The notes: generated by a model not told the origin, from the letters alone. DNA of 64,000 nt from Nesterenkonia xinjiangensis (GCF_013410745.1 NZ_JACCFY010000001.1:2480001-2544000), one strand, 5' to 3'; positions 43,191-53,328 are shown, counted from the first letter of the stretch. Made by a program: numbers and translations.

Positions 43191-44165
43191 ATGAGCGCAG
43201 TCGATCAGTCTCGGCGGTCCTTCGCCGCATGGGTCGGGTTCCTCCTCACTGCGGTGGCCGCCGGTGCGGCCATCCCCAGCCAGGGGCGGGTGAACTCGGA
43301 GCTCACCGCCGAGGTGGACGACCCCTTCCTCGCCGCCCTCATCTCTTTCAGCACCGGACTGATCCTCATGCTGGCCATCGCCGGCCTCACCCCGAGGGGA
43401 CGCCGCACCCTCCGTGAGGTGCGTCCGGCCCTGCGGCGCGGGGAGGTCCGCTGGTGGTACCTGCTCGCGGGCTGCATCGGCGGGTACTTCGTGCTCGCCC
43501 AGTCGTTGACGATCGGGATCATCGGTGTGGCCGTCTTCACCGTCGCTGTGGTCACGGGCCAGACACTCGGGGGCCTGCTCTGGGATCGCATCGGTCTCGG
43601 CCCGGCCGGTCGGAAGCGTCTGAACACCGTGCGCGTGCTCGGGGCGCTGCTGACCGTGCTGGCGGTGCTGTGGACCGTGTCTCCGCAGCTGAGTGGCCAC
43701 ACCGGGGCCTGGACCTGGCTGCTGCTGGTGATCGTCCCGCTGACCGCCGGATTCACCAACAGCGCCCAGCAGGCGCTCAACGGACGACAGTCCGCCGCCT
43801 ACGGCAGCCCTATCCCTGCCACGCTGATCAATTTCATCGCCGGCACGGCGGTGCTGGTCCTCGCCTATCTGGTCAAGCTGCTGGTCAGCGGGGCGGGGGA
43901 GGCGCTGCCGTCCACCCCTTGGTTCTATCTCGGGGGCCCACTCGGCTGCGTGTTCATCGGCCTGGGCGCGGTGCTGGTGACCCGGGTGGGGGTCCTGCTG
44001 GCCGCCATGGGCATGATCGCCGGGCAGCTCATCGGATCACTCATGCTGGACCTCGTCGCCCCGGCCCCGGGCACAGTGATCACCACCGCCACGGTGCTGG
44101 GCACCCTGCTGACCCTCGTGGCGGTCGTCATCGCCTCCCTGCCGGACATCCGACGCACACGGTGA
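43191..44165 (+). CDS. DMT-family transporter, YdcZ (DUF606) type
   Basis: 324 residues with about ten helices made of two related halves, each with the YdcZ pattern (AAIPSQGRVNSELTAEVDDPFLAALISFSTG; FTNSAQQALNGRQSAAYGSPIPATLINFIAG, halves shown by their QxxxN and SFxxG/NFxxG elements). Bacterial relatives occur singly or fused as here; substrates are mostly unknown. The ATG at 43191 fits a leaderless start. Confidence 0.8.
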   Translation: MSAVDQSRRSFAAWVGFLLTAVAAGAAIPSQGRVNSELTAEVDDPFLAALISFSTGLILMLAIAGLTPRGRRTLREVRPALRRGEVRWWYLLAGCIGGYFVLAQSLTIGIIGVAVFTVAVVTGQTLGGLLWDRIGLGPAGRKRLNTVRVLGALLTVLAVLWTVSPQLSGHTGAWTWLLLVIVPLTAGFTNSAQQALNGRQSAAYGSPIPATLINFIAGTAVLVLAYLVKLLVSGAGEALPSTPWFYLGGPLGCVFIGLGAVLVTRVGVLLAAMGMIAGQLIGSLMLDLVAPAPGTVITTATVLGTLLTLVAVVIASLPDIRRTR

Positions 44166-44242
44166 ACGGTCGGAGGAGGGTGACCCGCGCGGACGAGGGT
44201 CAGTAGACTCGCGGTCTCGATCCGCGCCGGAAGGAGGCTGCG

Positions 44243-44674
44243 ATGGAGCAGGGCATCCATATCATCACGGTGGCCACGCGTGATCTGGTCGCCGCACGAC
44301 GCTTCTACGTGGGCGGCCTGGGCTGGCGGCCGGTCTTCGAGCTCGCCGGGGAGATCCAGTTCTACCAGGTGGCTCCGGGGCAGGTGCTGGGGCTCTTCGA
44401 CGCGGAGATGCTCAGCGAGGACATCGGCGACGGGCGGGACCACGGCACCCCGAGCGGGTTCACCCTCGCCCACAACGTCCACGACGCCGACGCCGTGCAC
44501 CGCACCGTGGAGCGCCTCGAGCGTGCCGGGGGCACGGTGCTCAAGCACCCTCAGCCCGCCGCGGTGCCGGGCATGCTGCACGCCTATGTGCAGGACCCGG
44601 TAGGTGTGGTGTGGGAGATCGCGTACAACCCCGGCTGGCGGGTGGAGGAGGACGGCGCCGTCGTCTTCGACTGA
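44243..44674 (+). CDS. VOC-family (glyoxalase/dioxygenase-like) protein
   Basis: 143 residues with the paired beta-alpha-beta-beta-beta modules of the VOC fold (IHIITVATRDLVAARRFYVGGLGWRPVF; AYVQDPVGVVWEIAYN). Possible metal ligands are H in GIHII, and E in VWEIAYN. Function cannot be assigned. Strong AAGGAGG ribosome site. It is followed by a long inverted repeat. Confidence 0.75.
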   Translation: MEQGIHIITVATRDLVAARRFYVGGLGWRPVFELAGEIQFYQVAPGQVLGLFDAEMLSEDIGDGRDHGTPSGFTLAHNVHDADAVHRTVERLERAGGTVLKHPQPAAVPGMLHAYVQDPVGVVWEIAYNPGWRVEEDGAVVFD

Positions 44675-44694
44675 GGTGCGGGCCCGTACTGCCG

Positions 44695-44762
44695 TCTGTC
44701 CCCGTCGAGTTCATCTCTCCCCGTCGAATTCGGCGGGGACAGACGAACTCGACGGGGACAGA
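44695..44762 (+). terminator. Long perfect intergenic inverted repeat (18-bp stem) with nested hairpin
   Basis: Arm 44695-44712 (TCTGTCCCCGTCGAGTTC) is complementary to 44745-44762. The 32-base loop holds a second hairpin centred on CGAATTCG with CCCCG/CGGGG arms. It follows the VOC gene stop by 20 bases and precedes the glyS promoter. Third member of the long-hairpin set in this window. Confidence 0.6.
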
Positions 44763-44900
44763 GAGGTGGCGACGCCGAGGGGCGGAGTGCGCGACGCCGA
44801 CGGACCGTGACGGGCCTTGGGGGAATCGGCGGGGCGCCGTCCGGCGCGGTAAGCTTTCCCCCGTCTGTCCCGTCCCCTCCGACCTGAGGTGTACCGCCCT

Positions 44901-46283
44901 ATGGCCCCCAAGACTGCCCTCGACCACGTGATCACCCTGGCGAAGCGTCGTGGCTTCGTCTTCCAGTCCGGTGAGATCTACGGGGGATCACGGTCGGCGT
45001 GGGACTACGGGCCACTGGGCACGGAGCTCAAGGAGAACATCAAGGCCGAGTGGTGGCAGACCTTCGTGCGCGGCCGTGGCGACATGGTCGGCCTGGACTC
45101 GGCCATCATCCTCCCGCAGGCCGTCTGGCACGCCTCCGGACATGTGAAGACCTTCACCGACCCGCTGGTGGAGTCCCTGCACACCCATAAGCGCTACCGC
45201 GCCGACCATCTGCTGGAGGCCTATGAGGCCAAGCATGGTCACCCTCCGGCCAACGGCCTGGACGACATCAAGGACCCGGAGACCGGCCAGCCCGGCAAGT
45301 GGACCGAGCCGCAGCAGTTCTCCGGCCTGATGAAGACCTTCCTGGGACCCGTGGACAACGAGGAGGGCCTGCACTACATGCGGCCCGAGACCGCCCAGGG
45401 CATCTTCGTGAACTTCTCCAATGTGATGACCTCGGCCCGGAAGAAGCCTCCCTTCGGCATCGGCCAGGTGGGCAAGGCCTTCCGCAACGAGATCACCCCC
45501 GGAAACTTCATCTTCCGGACCCGCGAGTTCGAGCAGATGGAGATCGAGTACTTCACCCACCCGGACGAGGCCGGCCACTGGTTCGACCACTGGGTCGACG
45601 CCTGCTACGACTGGTTCATCCGCCTCGGGCTGAACCCGGAGAACCTGCGCAAGTTCGACGTCCCGGAGGACGAGCGCGCCCACTATTCGGCCGCCACCAT
45701 CGACCTGGAGTACCGGTTCGGCTTCCAGGGCTCGGCATGGGGCGAGCTGATGGGCATCGCCAACCGCACCGACTATGACCTGAGCTCTCATATCGAGGCC
45801 TCCGGGGAGAAGCTGCAGTACTTCGACCCGAAGACCGAGGAGCACTACACCCCCTACGTGATCGAGCCCTCCTTCGGTCTGACCCGCGCGATGATGGCCT
45901 TTCTCGTGGACTCCTACCACGAGGAGGAGGCCCCCAACGCCAAGGGAGGCGTGGACGTGCGCACCGTGCTGAAGCTCCACCCGAGGCTCGCCCCGGTGAA
46001 GGCCGCAGTGCTGCCGCTGTCCAAGAAGCCTGAGCTCGCCGAGCCCGCCCAGCGCCTGGCCGACGAGCTGCGCCGCAACTGGAACATCGAGTACGACGAG
46101 GCCGGGGCGATCGGCCGCCGCTACCGTCGTCAGGACGAGATCGGCACCCCGTTCTGCATCACCTATGACTTCGACACGCTCGAGGACCACGCCGTCACGA
46201 TCCGTGACCGTGACGAGATGACCCAGGAGCGGGTGAGCCTGGACCAGGTGCAGGGCTACCTGGCCGCCAAGCTGCTGGGCTGA
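44901..46283 (+). CDS. glyS: Glycine--tRNA ligase
   Basis: 460-residue class II synthetase of the dimeric, single-chain type. [20 protein letters not shown], motif 2 [25 protein letters not shown] (read as FRNE...EFEQME), and motif 3 [14 protein letters not shown] are present, with an anticodon-binding domain at the C-terminus ([13 protein letters not shown]). A -10-like TAAGCT lies about 50 bases upstream. The ATG at 44901 is chosen to begin the conserved N-terminus; GTG at 44889 is an in-frame alternative. Confidence 0.93.
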   Translation: MAPKTALDHVITLAKRRGFVFQSGEIYGGSRSAWDYGPLGTELKENIKAEWWQTFVRGRGDMVGLDSAIILPQAVWHASGHVKTFTDPLVESLHTHKRYRADHLLEAYEAKHGHPPANGLDDIKDPETGQPGKWTEPQQFSGLMKTFLGPVDNEEGLHYMRPETAQGIFVNFSNVMTSARKKPPFGIGQVGKAFRNEITPGNFIFRTREFEQMEIEYFTHPDEAGHWFDHWVDACYDWFIRLGLNPENLRKFDVPEDERAHYSAATIDLEYRFGFQGSAWGELMGIANRTDYDLSSHIEASGEKLQYFDPKTEEHYTPYVIEPSFGLTRAMMAFLVDSYHEEEAPNAKGGVDVRTVLKLHPRLAPVKAAVLPLSKKPELAEPAQRLADELRRNWNIEYDEAGAIGRRYRRQDEIGTPFCITYDFDTLEDHAVTIRDRDEMTQERVSLDQVQGYLAAKLLG

Positions 46284-46291
46284 TCGAGTGC

Positions 46292-46330
46292 CCGGCCGCG
46301 GGCCCGCCTCGCGGCAGGGCCCGCGGCCGG
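46292..46330 (+). terminator. Terminator of glyS
   Basis: Perfect 14-bp stem (46292-46305 with 46317-46330, CCGGCCGCGGGCCC) and an 11-base loop, nine bases after the stop codon. No T-run, as is common in actinobacteria. Confidence 0.65.
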
Positions 46331-46427
46331 CCGCGCCCATCTTGCCGTCGCCCTGCGGCGGGACTAGACTCGCGTGGCTGATCAACCCTGCGCGCCCGCG
46401 CAGTGGCACGCATTCGAAGGACACGCG

Positions 46428-47363
46428 ATGAGCACCACGCACGACACGGACCGGCTGACTCTCGAGTCCGGTCTCACCGTCCGGCCCTGGGCCGAGGGCG
46501 ACGATCTCGCCCTGCTCCAGGTCTGGGGCGACCCGGAGAACGCGATGCACCACCAGGACCGGGCCCTGCTGCGGCCCTCCTCCAACGACCCGTGGTCGCG
46601 GTGCATCGTCGCCGAGGACCAGGGCGTCCCGGTGGCCGCGGCCACGATCCTGCGATCCTCGCTGCATCCGGACAAGCTGTCCTTCTACGCGGAGGTCGCC
46701 CCGGACCATCGCCGCCGGGGGGTCGCCGCTGAGCTGCTCGCCGTCCTCGAGGTCGAGGCGGGCAACTGCAGCGCCACGGGTCTGAAGGCCCGCTGCGCGA
46801 AGCGCTCCGCGGCCCAGTGCTTCCTCAAGGACAACGGCTTCTCCAAGATCCAGACCACCCGTCGGATCGTCGTCCAGGCTGGTGCCCTGCGCCTGCCGGA
46901 CCTTGAGGGCACCGGACTGGACCTCCAGGAGATCGCCACCGGCTCGGTGGAGCTCAGCGGCCTGGTGGCTGAGTACTACAACGCCGTGCACGACTGGGAT
47001 CGAGCCGAGATGACCATCGGCAAGGCTCAGCAGCTGCTGCTCGACGACACCACTGGTGCCTCCGGTGCGGTGATCCTGCGGGACGTCTCCGAGGACGGCG
47101 ACGGCGCCATCCGGGCCTTCGCGGTCAGCTACACCCCGGAGCGCACGGAGGATCCCGCGGATGTGCTGATCGGTTGGAACCCCGAGCTCGGTGAGACCGA
47201 GGCGGAGGACCACGTCCGTTCGCTGCTGGCGCTGCTGGCCGCCCGCTATCCCGTGGAGCTCGAGGTGGACGACTCGATGGCTCCCCTCAAGGTCGTGACT
47301 GAGGAGCTGGTCGCCGACGGCGACGCCGAGGTCGACTTCGAGGCCATCATCTACGCCCGCTGA
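46428..47363 (+). CDS. GNAT-family N-acetyltransferase
   Basis: 311 residues. The N-terminal half is a GNAT domain with acetyl-CoA loop VAPDHRRRGVAAELL (RxxGxA). The C-terminal half (about 145-311) lacks a clear acetyl-CoA loop and may be a degenerate second copy. The ATG at 46428 follows CGAAGG; a GTG at 46374 would sit too close to the TAGACT -10 box at 46365 to be transcribed. Target unknown. Confidence 0.7.
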   Translation: MSTTHDTDRLTLESGLTVRPWAEGDDLALLQVWGDPENAMHHQDRALLRPSSNDPWSRCIVAEDQGVPVAAATILRSSLHPDKLSFYAEVAPDHRRRGVAAELLAVLEVEAGNCSATGLKARCAKRSAAQCFLKDNGFSKIQTTRRIVVQAGALRLPDLEGTGLDLQEIATGSVELSGLVAEYYNAVHDWDRAEMTIGKAQQLLLDDTTGASGAVILRDVSEDGDGAIRAFAVSYTPERTEDPADVLIGWNPELGETEAEDHVRSLLALLAARYPVELEVDDSMAPLKVVTEELVADGDAEVDFEAIIYAR

Positions 47364-47411
47364 CCACCCGGAGCTCCCCTGTTCTCCTGGCACCCCCACC
47401 GACCGGACACC

Positions 47412-48629
47412 ATGACCGCACAGACTCTCCACGACGACCGGACCCGCGCTGAGACGCAGGCCGGCTCCGCCGACAGCCAGGCCTTGCTGCCCCCGCTGCA
47501 GCTGGGCCCCATCACTGTGGACACCCCGGTGGTCCTCGCGCCCATGGCCGGGATCACCAACACGGCCTTCCGGCGGCTATGCCGCGAACACGGCGGCGGC
47601 CTCTATGTCAATGAGATGGTCACCGCCCGGGCGTTGGTGGAGCGGCGTCCGGAGTCGATGCGGATCATCAAGCATGAGCCCGACGAGCGGCCCCGCTCCA
47701 TGCAGCTCTACTCCGTGGATCCGGTGACCACCGGTCATGCGGTGCGGATGCTCGTCGAGGAGGACAGGGCCGACCACATCGACCTCAACTTCGGCTGCCC
47801 GGTGCCCAAGGTCACCCGCAAAGGCGGCGGCTCCGCCCTGCCCTGGAAGATCCGGCTGTTCGAGTCCATCGTCTCGACCGCCGTCCGGGAGGCCTCCCGG
47901 GCGAACATCCCGGTGACCGTCAAGATGCGCAAAGGCATCGACGAGGATCACCTGACCTGTCTCGAGGCCGGCAAGGTCGCTCGCGACGTCGGGGTGGCCG
48001 CCGTCGCGCTGCATGGTCGCACCGCGCGGCAGCACTACTCCGGGAAGGCGGACTGGGACGCCATCGCGGCCCTGCGTGAGTCCCTGCCGGACATCCCGGT
48101 GCTGGGCAACGGAGACATCTGGTCCGCTGAGGATGCGGTGCGCATGGTCGAGCAGACCGGGGTGGACGGCGTCGTCGTCGGACGGGGCTGCCAGGGGCGC
48201 CCCTGGCTGTTCGGCGATCTGCAGGCCGCCTTCGAAGGCCGCGAGGAGCGGCACCGCCCCGCGCTGCCCGAGGTCTCGGCGACGCTGCTGCGTCACGCGA
48301 AGCTGCTCATCCCGTACTTCGACGGCGACGAGCGTAAGGCCATGCAGGACATCCGCAAGCACGTGGCCTGGTACTTCAAGGGCTATCCGGTCGGTTCGCA
48401 GCTGCGCACCCAGCTGGTCACCGTCGACTCGCTGGCCATGCTGGAGGACCTGCTCGGTCAGCTGGACCAGAGCATCGGCTACCCCGGGGCCGACGTGGAG
48501 GGTCCGCGGGGTCGCGCCGGGTCCCCGAAGAAGGTGCACCTGCCCGAGGACTGGCTCGCCTCCCAGGAGCTCAACGAGGCTCAGCGCGAGATGATCGCCG
48601 CCGCAGAGGTCGACACCTCCGGAGGCTGA
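47412..48629 (+). CDS. dusB: tRNA-dihydrouridine synthase
   Basis: 405-residue FMN-dependent reductase modifying uridines in tRNA. Start of barrel VVLAPMAGITNTAFRRLCREHGGG, catalytic C129 in NFGCPVPKVTRKGGGSAL, phosphate-binding LHGRTARQHYSGKADW and GNGDIWS, GRGCQGRPWLF. The first 30 residues are an extra low-complexity extension. DusB-type is the usual single actinobacterial enzyme. Confidence 0.9.
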   Translation: MTAQTLHDDRTRAETQAGSADSQALLPPLQLGPITVDTPVVLAPMAGITNTAFRRLCREHGGGLYVNEMVTARALVERRPESMRIIKHEPDERPRSMQLYSVDPVTTGHAVRMLVEEDRADHIDLNFGCPVPKVTRKGGGSALPWKIRLFESIVSTAVREASRANIPVTVKMRKGIDEDHLTCLEAGKVARDVGVAAVALHGRTARQHYSGKADWDAIAALRESLPDIPVLGNGDIWSAEDAVRMVEQTGVDGVVVGRGCQGRPWLFGDLQAAFEGREERHRPALPEVSATLLRHAKLLIPYFDGDERKAMQDIRKHVAWYFKGYPVGSQLRTQLVTVDSLAMLEDLLGQLDQSIGYPGADVEGPRGRAGSPKKVHLPEDWLASQELNEAQREMIAAAEVDTSGG

Positions 48630-48647
48630 GCCGCCCGCGGGGCGGCT
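48629..48647 (+). terminator. Hairpin after dusB
   Basis: AGCCGCCC-GCG-GGGCGGCT, 8-bp stem with a 3-base loop, starting on the dusB stop codon. It would terminate dusB just before the putative promoter of the fused ABC transporter gene. Confidence 0.55.
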
Positions 48648-48650
48648 AAG

Positions 48651-51600
48651 ATGAGTCAGGTGCCCGCTCCGCACCCTGCCCCTGACTCTCGCCGCATCTC
48701 CTGGAGGAGGCTCGCCAGCCCGCTCAGCGGATTGGCGGTGATGATCCTCGCCGTCGCGATGGTGGCGCAGTCCCTCGCCACGGTCGTCTCCGGGCGGCTC
48801 GCCGATGGCCCGACCCTCCACGGGGTGGTGATGCTCGGCGTCCTGATCGTCGGAGCGGCGGTCGTTCAGGTGGCCGCGCAGGTCTCCTGGGCCCATGTGA
48901 TCGACCGGGCCGCCGGCACGCTGCGCCGTGACCTGCTCGCAGCAGCCTTCGCCCAGCCGCTCAGCGTGCTCAGCGAACAGGCGGTCGGCGAGGTCCTGGA
49001 CCGGATCGACGACGACACCAACGCCATCAACAACCTCATGCGGGAGCAGTGGTGGGGGATGATGGCCACGGCCCTCGGCGCCGTGCCGCTCTGGATCGTC
49101 GCGGGGCTGATGTGGTGGCCGGCCGGGATCATCATGCCGGTGCTCGTGGCCGCCACCCTGCTGATGGTCCGTCCGCTGTTCGCCGTCATCGCGCACCGCA
49201 AGGTGATCAACGAGCAGTCCTGGACCGACCACGCCGCGGCCTTCGAGGAGGTCGTGTCGGCCCGTGACGACCTGCGCACCAGCGGCGGCCAGGCCTTCGC
49301 CATGCGTCGGGTCACGGCGTTTGCCGCGGAGATCCACCGGACGTTCCGCCGGATGATCGTCAAGGAGGCGGACCTGATCCTGCGCTCGCAGACGGCGCTG
49401 CAGGCGATGTTCGCCGGGATCGTGATCGCCGGCGTCGCGCTGGTCACCACCGGCGGCATAGAGCTGCCGCAGCTGATCACCTTGGTGCTGGCCACCACTC
49501 TGCTGATCGGACGGGTCGGTGAGCTCGTCAACCAGCTGCCTCAGCTGCAGGAAGGGCTCGGCGCGATCACCCGCGTCAAGCAGATGATGCAGGTCGAACC
49601 CGAGCCCGACGGCGGCGCCGGGTTCCCCGCGTCCCATGCTCTGGAGTTTCGCGGTCTGCACTTCTCCTACCCGGAAGGGGCCTTCGCCCTGCAAAACGTC
49701 TCCCTCAGCGTGGAGGACGGCGAGACCCTGGCCCTGGTGGGACGCACCGGATCGGGCAAGTCCACGCTCGCCTCGCTGGTGACACGCGCCACCGAGCCGC
49801 CGACGGGCACTGTGCTCCTCGGCGGCAGAGATGTGACCGGCATCGATCTTCAGCAGCTGCGCCGCGGCATCGGAGTGGTCACCCAGCGCACCGAGCTCCT
49901 CTCCGGCACGTTGGAGGAGAACATCTCCCTCTTCGCGCCCCTCCCTCGGGAACGCGTGGAGGCCGCCGTCGAGGAGCTGGGCCTCACCGACTGGGCGGCG
50001 CGGCTGCCCCAGGGGCTGGACACCCGCATGGGCGCCGGCGGGGTCACGTTGTCCGCCGGGGAGGAGCAGCTCGTCGCCTTCGCGCGGCTGTTGGTCCGTG
50101 ACGTCGCGGTGGTGATCCTCGACGAGGCCACGGCCCGGATGGATCCGCTCACCGAGCGCCGGGTCATCCGAGCTTCAGAGCGGCTCCTCGCCGGGCGCAC
50201 GGGGCTGCTCATCGCCCATCGGCTCACCACCGTCGCGCGTGCGGACAGGGTGGCGGTGCTGGACCATGGACGGGTCATCCAGCAGGGCAGGTACGGCGAG
50301 CTCGCCGCCGAGGTCGGCCCCTTTCAGGAGCTGCTGGAGGCCTCGAGGGAGCGCGACGGATCCATGGACGGCGATCCTGTGGGCGCGGCCCCCGGGGACG
50401 CCGAGCCGGAGGGCGGCCTCGAGGACGCCGAGACCACGGGGGCCGGGCCAGCCGGGCCGGTGCCTCTCGGCGGGGCGCGCAGGAGAGCCGAAGCACCTCC
50501 GAAGACGGTGACCGGGGACGGGCCGAGCCTGACCCGCGCGGTGCTCGCCGCCTTCGGGCATCTGCCGCGGTGGGGCTTGTTCGGCATGCTCATGTTCCTG
50601 CTCATCGCCCTGTTCTCCCCGCAGGGGCTCATCACGAACTGGCTGTGGGGGCGCATCGCGGGCTCCTTGGCCTCGGGCCGGGAGGATGTGTGGGGTCTGG
50701 TGATCCTGCTGGCCGGGGCCTCGGTGCTGATCATGCCGGCGGTCTTCGCCCTGGGCGTCAATCTCTACCCCCGCTGGTGGGTCTCCTGCCTGTCCCGGCA
50801 TCGGACGCGCGTCCTCGCAGGCCAACTCGGTGAACCTCGGCTGGAGACCACCCCGCCCGGTGAGGTCGTGGCCCGCGCCATGGATGGGGACCGCATCCAG
50901 GACTACGCCGACCGCTGGGCGGACCTGTGCAACGCGATCATCATCGTGCTGCTCTCTGTCCTGGTCTCGGGCACCTGGTGGGTGGGAGGGGTGCTGGCCA
51001 GTGTGCTGATCGTCTCCGCTGCCGCATCCTGGGCGGGTCGTCCTGCGGCAGGACGTTCGGCCAAGCGCGCCGCCGATGCACGGGTGGAGTTCGGACGAGT
51101 GCTGGTCTCCGCGCTCGACGCCGCGCGGACCGTGAAGCTCTCCGCGGCGACCGCGCCGGTGAGCCGGCATCTGAACGCTGTGGACAGCCGACGGGTGGAG
51201 GCACAGGTCCGCGAGCATCGGATCCAGGCTGTCCTCGACGGCGTGCCCGGACTGGTGATCGCCGCGGGGGTGACCTTCTCCTGGGCCATGCACTTCACCG
51301 GCGCCTGGGGGCTGGCGACGACGGTCCTAGCCTCGGGAAGCGTGATGGGCTTCACCTGGTACGGCCTCTGCGCGGGCTCCGTGGTGACCAAGGCGCCGGG
51401 AGCTCGGGCCTGGCAGGTCGCCACCCAGCGGCTGGCGGGCGGGCAGAGCATCTATCGCCGGGTGGACGGCGTCCATGAGCTGGCCGGCTGCGCACCCCCG
51501 CCCGGGGACGAGCAGCATGATGAGTTCCGCAGTCTGACCCTGCAGGGCTTCTCCGCGGTCCACTCCGACGGCATCATCGGAGTGGAGGATGTGGACCTCA

Positions 51601-52202
51601 CCGTCACCAGGGGCGAGCTGATCCTCATCCTCGGTGGCATCGGATCCGGGAAGTCCAGCCTTCTGCGGAGCCTCGCCGGCCTGGTGCCGCACCGTGGGAA
51701 GATCCTCTGGAACGGCGCGGAGGTCACCACGGACACCTTCCTGCGGCCCCGGCGCGTCGCCTATGTCGCCCAGATGCCTCGCGTGCTGTCCGGGACGTTC
51801 GACGACAACATCCGGCTCGACCATGATCGTGGGACATCCGAGGCTGTCCGCATGGCACGGATGGAGCAGGACATCTCCGATGCCGGAGGTCTCCACGCCG
51901 TCGTGGGACATCGGGGAGTGCGCCTCTCCGGCGGCCAGGTGCAGCGCCTCGCCACCGCACGTGCGCTGGCCACAGGCTCAGAGCTGCTGCTCGCGGACGA
52001 CGTCTCCAGCGCCTTGGACGCATCCACGGAGGTCGAGCTGTGGCAGGCGCTGCGGGAGGAGGGCGTGACAGTGATCGGCTCGACCTCCAAGCGTGCGGCG
52101 CTCGCACGCGCCGACCGTGTCGTGATCCTCGAGGCCGGCCGTGTCGTGGCGGTCGGCCCCTGGCGGAGTCTGAGCCGGAGGTGGGCCCATCTGGCCGGCT
52201 GA
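48651..52202 (+). CDS. Fused two-module ABC exporter (TMD-NBD-TMD-NBD) with degenerate second ATPase site
   Basis: About 1183 residues holding both halves of a type IV exporter. Module 1: helices about 25-300, NBD Walker A GRTGSGKST (364-372), signature LSAGE (467-471), Walker B VVILDE (E492), H-loop AHRL. Module 2: helices about 630-960, NBD Walker A GGIGSGKSS (from 995), signature LSGGQ (from 1092), but Walker B reads LLLADD (D1117 where Glu is usual) and the H-loop reads GSTSKR, without His. A variable acidic linker joins the halves. The ATG at 48651 lacks a ribosome site; TAAGAT at 48647-48652 lies seven bases before GTG 48660, which is an attractive leaderless start. Substrate unknown. 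Confidence 0.82.
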   Translation: MSQVPAPHPAPDSRRISWRRLASPLSGLAVMILAVAMVAQSLATVVSGRLADGPTLHGVVMLGVLIVGAAVVQVAAQVSWAHVIDRAAGTLRRDLLAAAFAQPLSVLSEQAVGEVLDRIDDDTNAINNLMREQWWGMMATALGAVPLWIVAGLMWWPAGIIMPVLVAATLLMVRPLFAVIAHRKVINEQSWTDHAAAFEEVVSARDDLRTSGGQAFAMRRVTAFAAEIHRTFRRMIVKEADLILRSQTALQAMFAGIVIAGVALVTTGGIELPQLITLVLATTLLIGRVGELVNQLPQLQEGLGAITRVKQMMQVEPEPDGGAGFPASHALEFRGLHFSYPEGAFALQNVSLSVEDGETLALVGRTGSGKSTLASLVTRATEPPTGTVLLGGRDVTGIDLQQLRRGIGVVTQRTELLSGTLEENISLFAPLPRERVEAAVEELGLTDWAARLPQGLDTRMGAGGVTLSAGEEQLVAFARLLVRDVAVVILDEATARMDPLTERRVIRASERLLAGRTGLLIAHRLTTVARADRVAVLDHGRVIQQGRYGELAAEVGPFQELLEASRERDGSMDGDPVGAAPGDAEPEGGLEDAETTGAGPAGPVPLGGARRRAEAPPKTVTGDGPSLTRAVLAAFGHLPRWGLFGMLMFLLIALFSPQGLITNWLWGRIAGSLASGREDVWGLVILLAGASVLIMPAVFALGVNLYPRWWVSCLSRHRTRVLAGQLGEPRLETTPPGEVVARAMDGDRIQDYADRWADLCNAIIIVLLSVLVSGTWWVGGVLASVLIVSAAASWAGRPAAGRSAKRAADARVEFGRVLVSALDAARTVKLSAATAPVSRHLNAVDSRRVEAQVREHRIQAVLDGVPGLVIAAGVTFSWAMHFTGAWGLATTVLASGSVMGFTWYGLCAGSVVTKAPGARAWQVATQRLAGGQSIYRRVDGVHELAGCAPPPGDEQHDEFRSLTLQGFSAVHSDGIIGVEDVDLTVTRGELILILGGIGSGKSSLLRSLAGLVPHRGKILWNGAEVTTDTFLRPRRVAYVAQMPRVLSGTFDDNIRLDHDRGTSEAVRMARMEQDISDAGGLHAVVGHRGVRLSGGQVQRLATARALATGSELLLADDVSSALDASTEVELWQALREEGVTVIGSTSKRAALARADRVVILEAGRVVAVGPWRSLSRRWAHLAG

Positions 52203-52230
52203 GGCGGACTCAGGCGTTCGGCGCCGCCTC
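52201..52230. terminator. Weak bidirectional hairpin between ABC gene and bioB
   Basis: GAGGCGG (52201-52207) pairs with CCGCCTC (52224-52230) across the two convergent stop codons. Confidence 0.35.
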
Positions 52231-53328
52231 CGTGCCGGCACCGCGACGGCGGGTCGTCGGTGAGTCCGAACGGGAGTCTGGGACCTGGGCGCCTACCACG
52301 GTGAAGCCGGCGTCGCGGATCATCGTCAGGTCGTCCTGGGCCCCCTGCCCCTCCGAGGTCAGGTAGTCACCGAGGAAGAGGGAGTCGGCCACCTGCAGGG
52401 CCACCGCCTGGAGGCTGCGCAGGTGCATCTCGCGGCCTGCGGCGATGCGGATCTCCTTGTCCGGGCAGGTCATGCGCGCCACCGCGAGGATCCGCAGACA
52501 GGCCAGGGGGGTGAGCTCCCAGCGTCCCGCCAGCGGGGTGCCGTCGAAGGGCATCAGGAAGTTCACCGGGACGGAGTCGGCGTCGAGCTCGCGCAGCGCG
52601 AAGAGCGCCTCGACGAGCTGCTCGTCGGTCTCGCCCATGCCCACGATCAGCCCGGAGCACGGGGAGAGACCGGCGTCGACGGCTCGCCCGATGGTGGCGA
52701 GGCGATCCTCGTAGGTGTGGGTGGAGCAGATCTCCGGGTAGTGCGAGCGTGCGGTGTTGAGGTTGTGGTTGTAGGCGTCGACTCCGGCATCCCTGAGGCG
52801 GTCAGCCTGGTTCTCCTTCAGGAGCCCCAAGCAGGCGCAGACCTCGACCTGCGGGTGCTCCTGCTTGAGGCGCGCGGCGATGGTCCCCACCCGGTCGACG
52901 TCGCGCTCGGCAGGACCCGTGCCCGAGGCGACCAGGCACACACGGCGGGCTCCGGCGGCGACGCCGTGCCCGGCCTGCTCCACGGCCTGTTCGGGCTTCA
53001 GCCAGGTGTACTTCAAGATCTGGGCGTCGGTGCCCAGACGCTGGGAGCAGTACGTGCAGTCCTCCGGGCAGAGGCCGGTCTTGAGGCTGACCAGGTAGTT
53101 GAGCTTCACCTGCGTGCCCCGGTGGTGGTGGCGCAGTCGGGAGGCGGCGGCGACCAGGGTGAAGGTGTCGGCGTCCGGGGAGCGCAGCAGCGCCAGTGCC
53201 TCGTCCGCGTGCAGACGGTGGCCGTCCAGGATCTGCTGGGCGAGCTGTTCCGGCCGGAGCCCGTGCGGGGCTTCGATCGGCTCGGCGGTTCCAGCGGTGG
53301 GCCGGGTGCAGCACGCGGTGGTGGTCAT
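52210..53328 (-). CDS. bioB: Biotin synthase
   Basis: 372-residue radical SAM enzyme inserting sulfur into dethiobiotin. Radical SAM cluster cysteines C87, C91, C94 in [11 protein letters not shown], 2Fe-2S-site region [22 protein letters not shown], and GREMHL near the C-terminus with the Arg ligand (RIAAGRE). The Met at 53328 follows AAGGAG. The tail after about 345 is low-complexity. No other bio genes adjoin. A BioQ-like operator lies upstream. Confidence 0.93.
   Translation of the reverse strand: MTTTACCTRPTAGTAEPIEAPHGLRPEQLAQQILDGHRLHADEALALLRSPDADTFTLVAAASRLRHHHRGTQVKLNYLVSLKTGLCPEDCTYCSQRLGTDAQILKYTWLKPEQAVEQAGHGVAAGARRVCLVASGTGPAERDVDRVGTIAARLKQEHPQVEVCACLGLLKENQADRLRDAGVDAYNHNLNTARSHYPEICSTHTYEDRLATIGRAVDAGLSPCSGLIVGMGETDEQLVEALFALRELDADSVPVNFLMPFDGTPLAGRWELTPLACLRILAVARMTCPDKEIRIAAGREMHLRSLQAVALQVADSLFLGDYLTSEGQGAQDDLTMIRDAGFTVVGAQVPDSRSDSPTTRRRGAGTEAAPNA

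Noticed and set aside
47577-49694. A 705-codon minus-strand frame spanning dusB and the ABC gene
   Set aside because: It crosses two conserved genes and an intergenic terminator, and has no domain.
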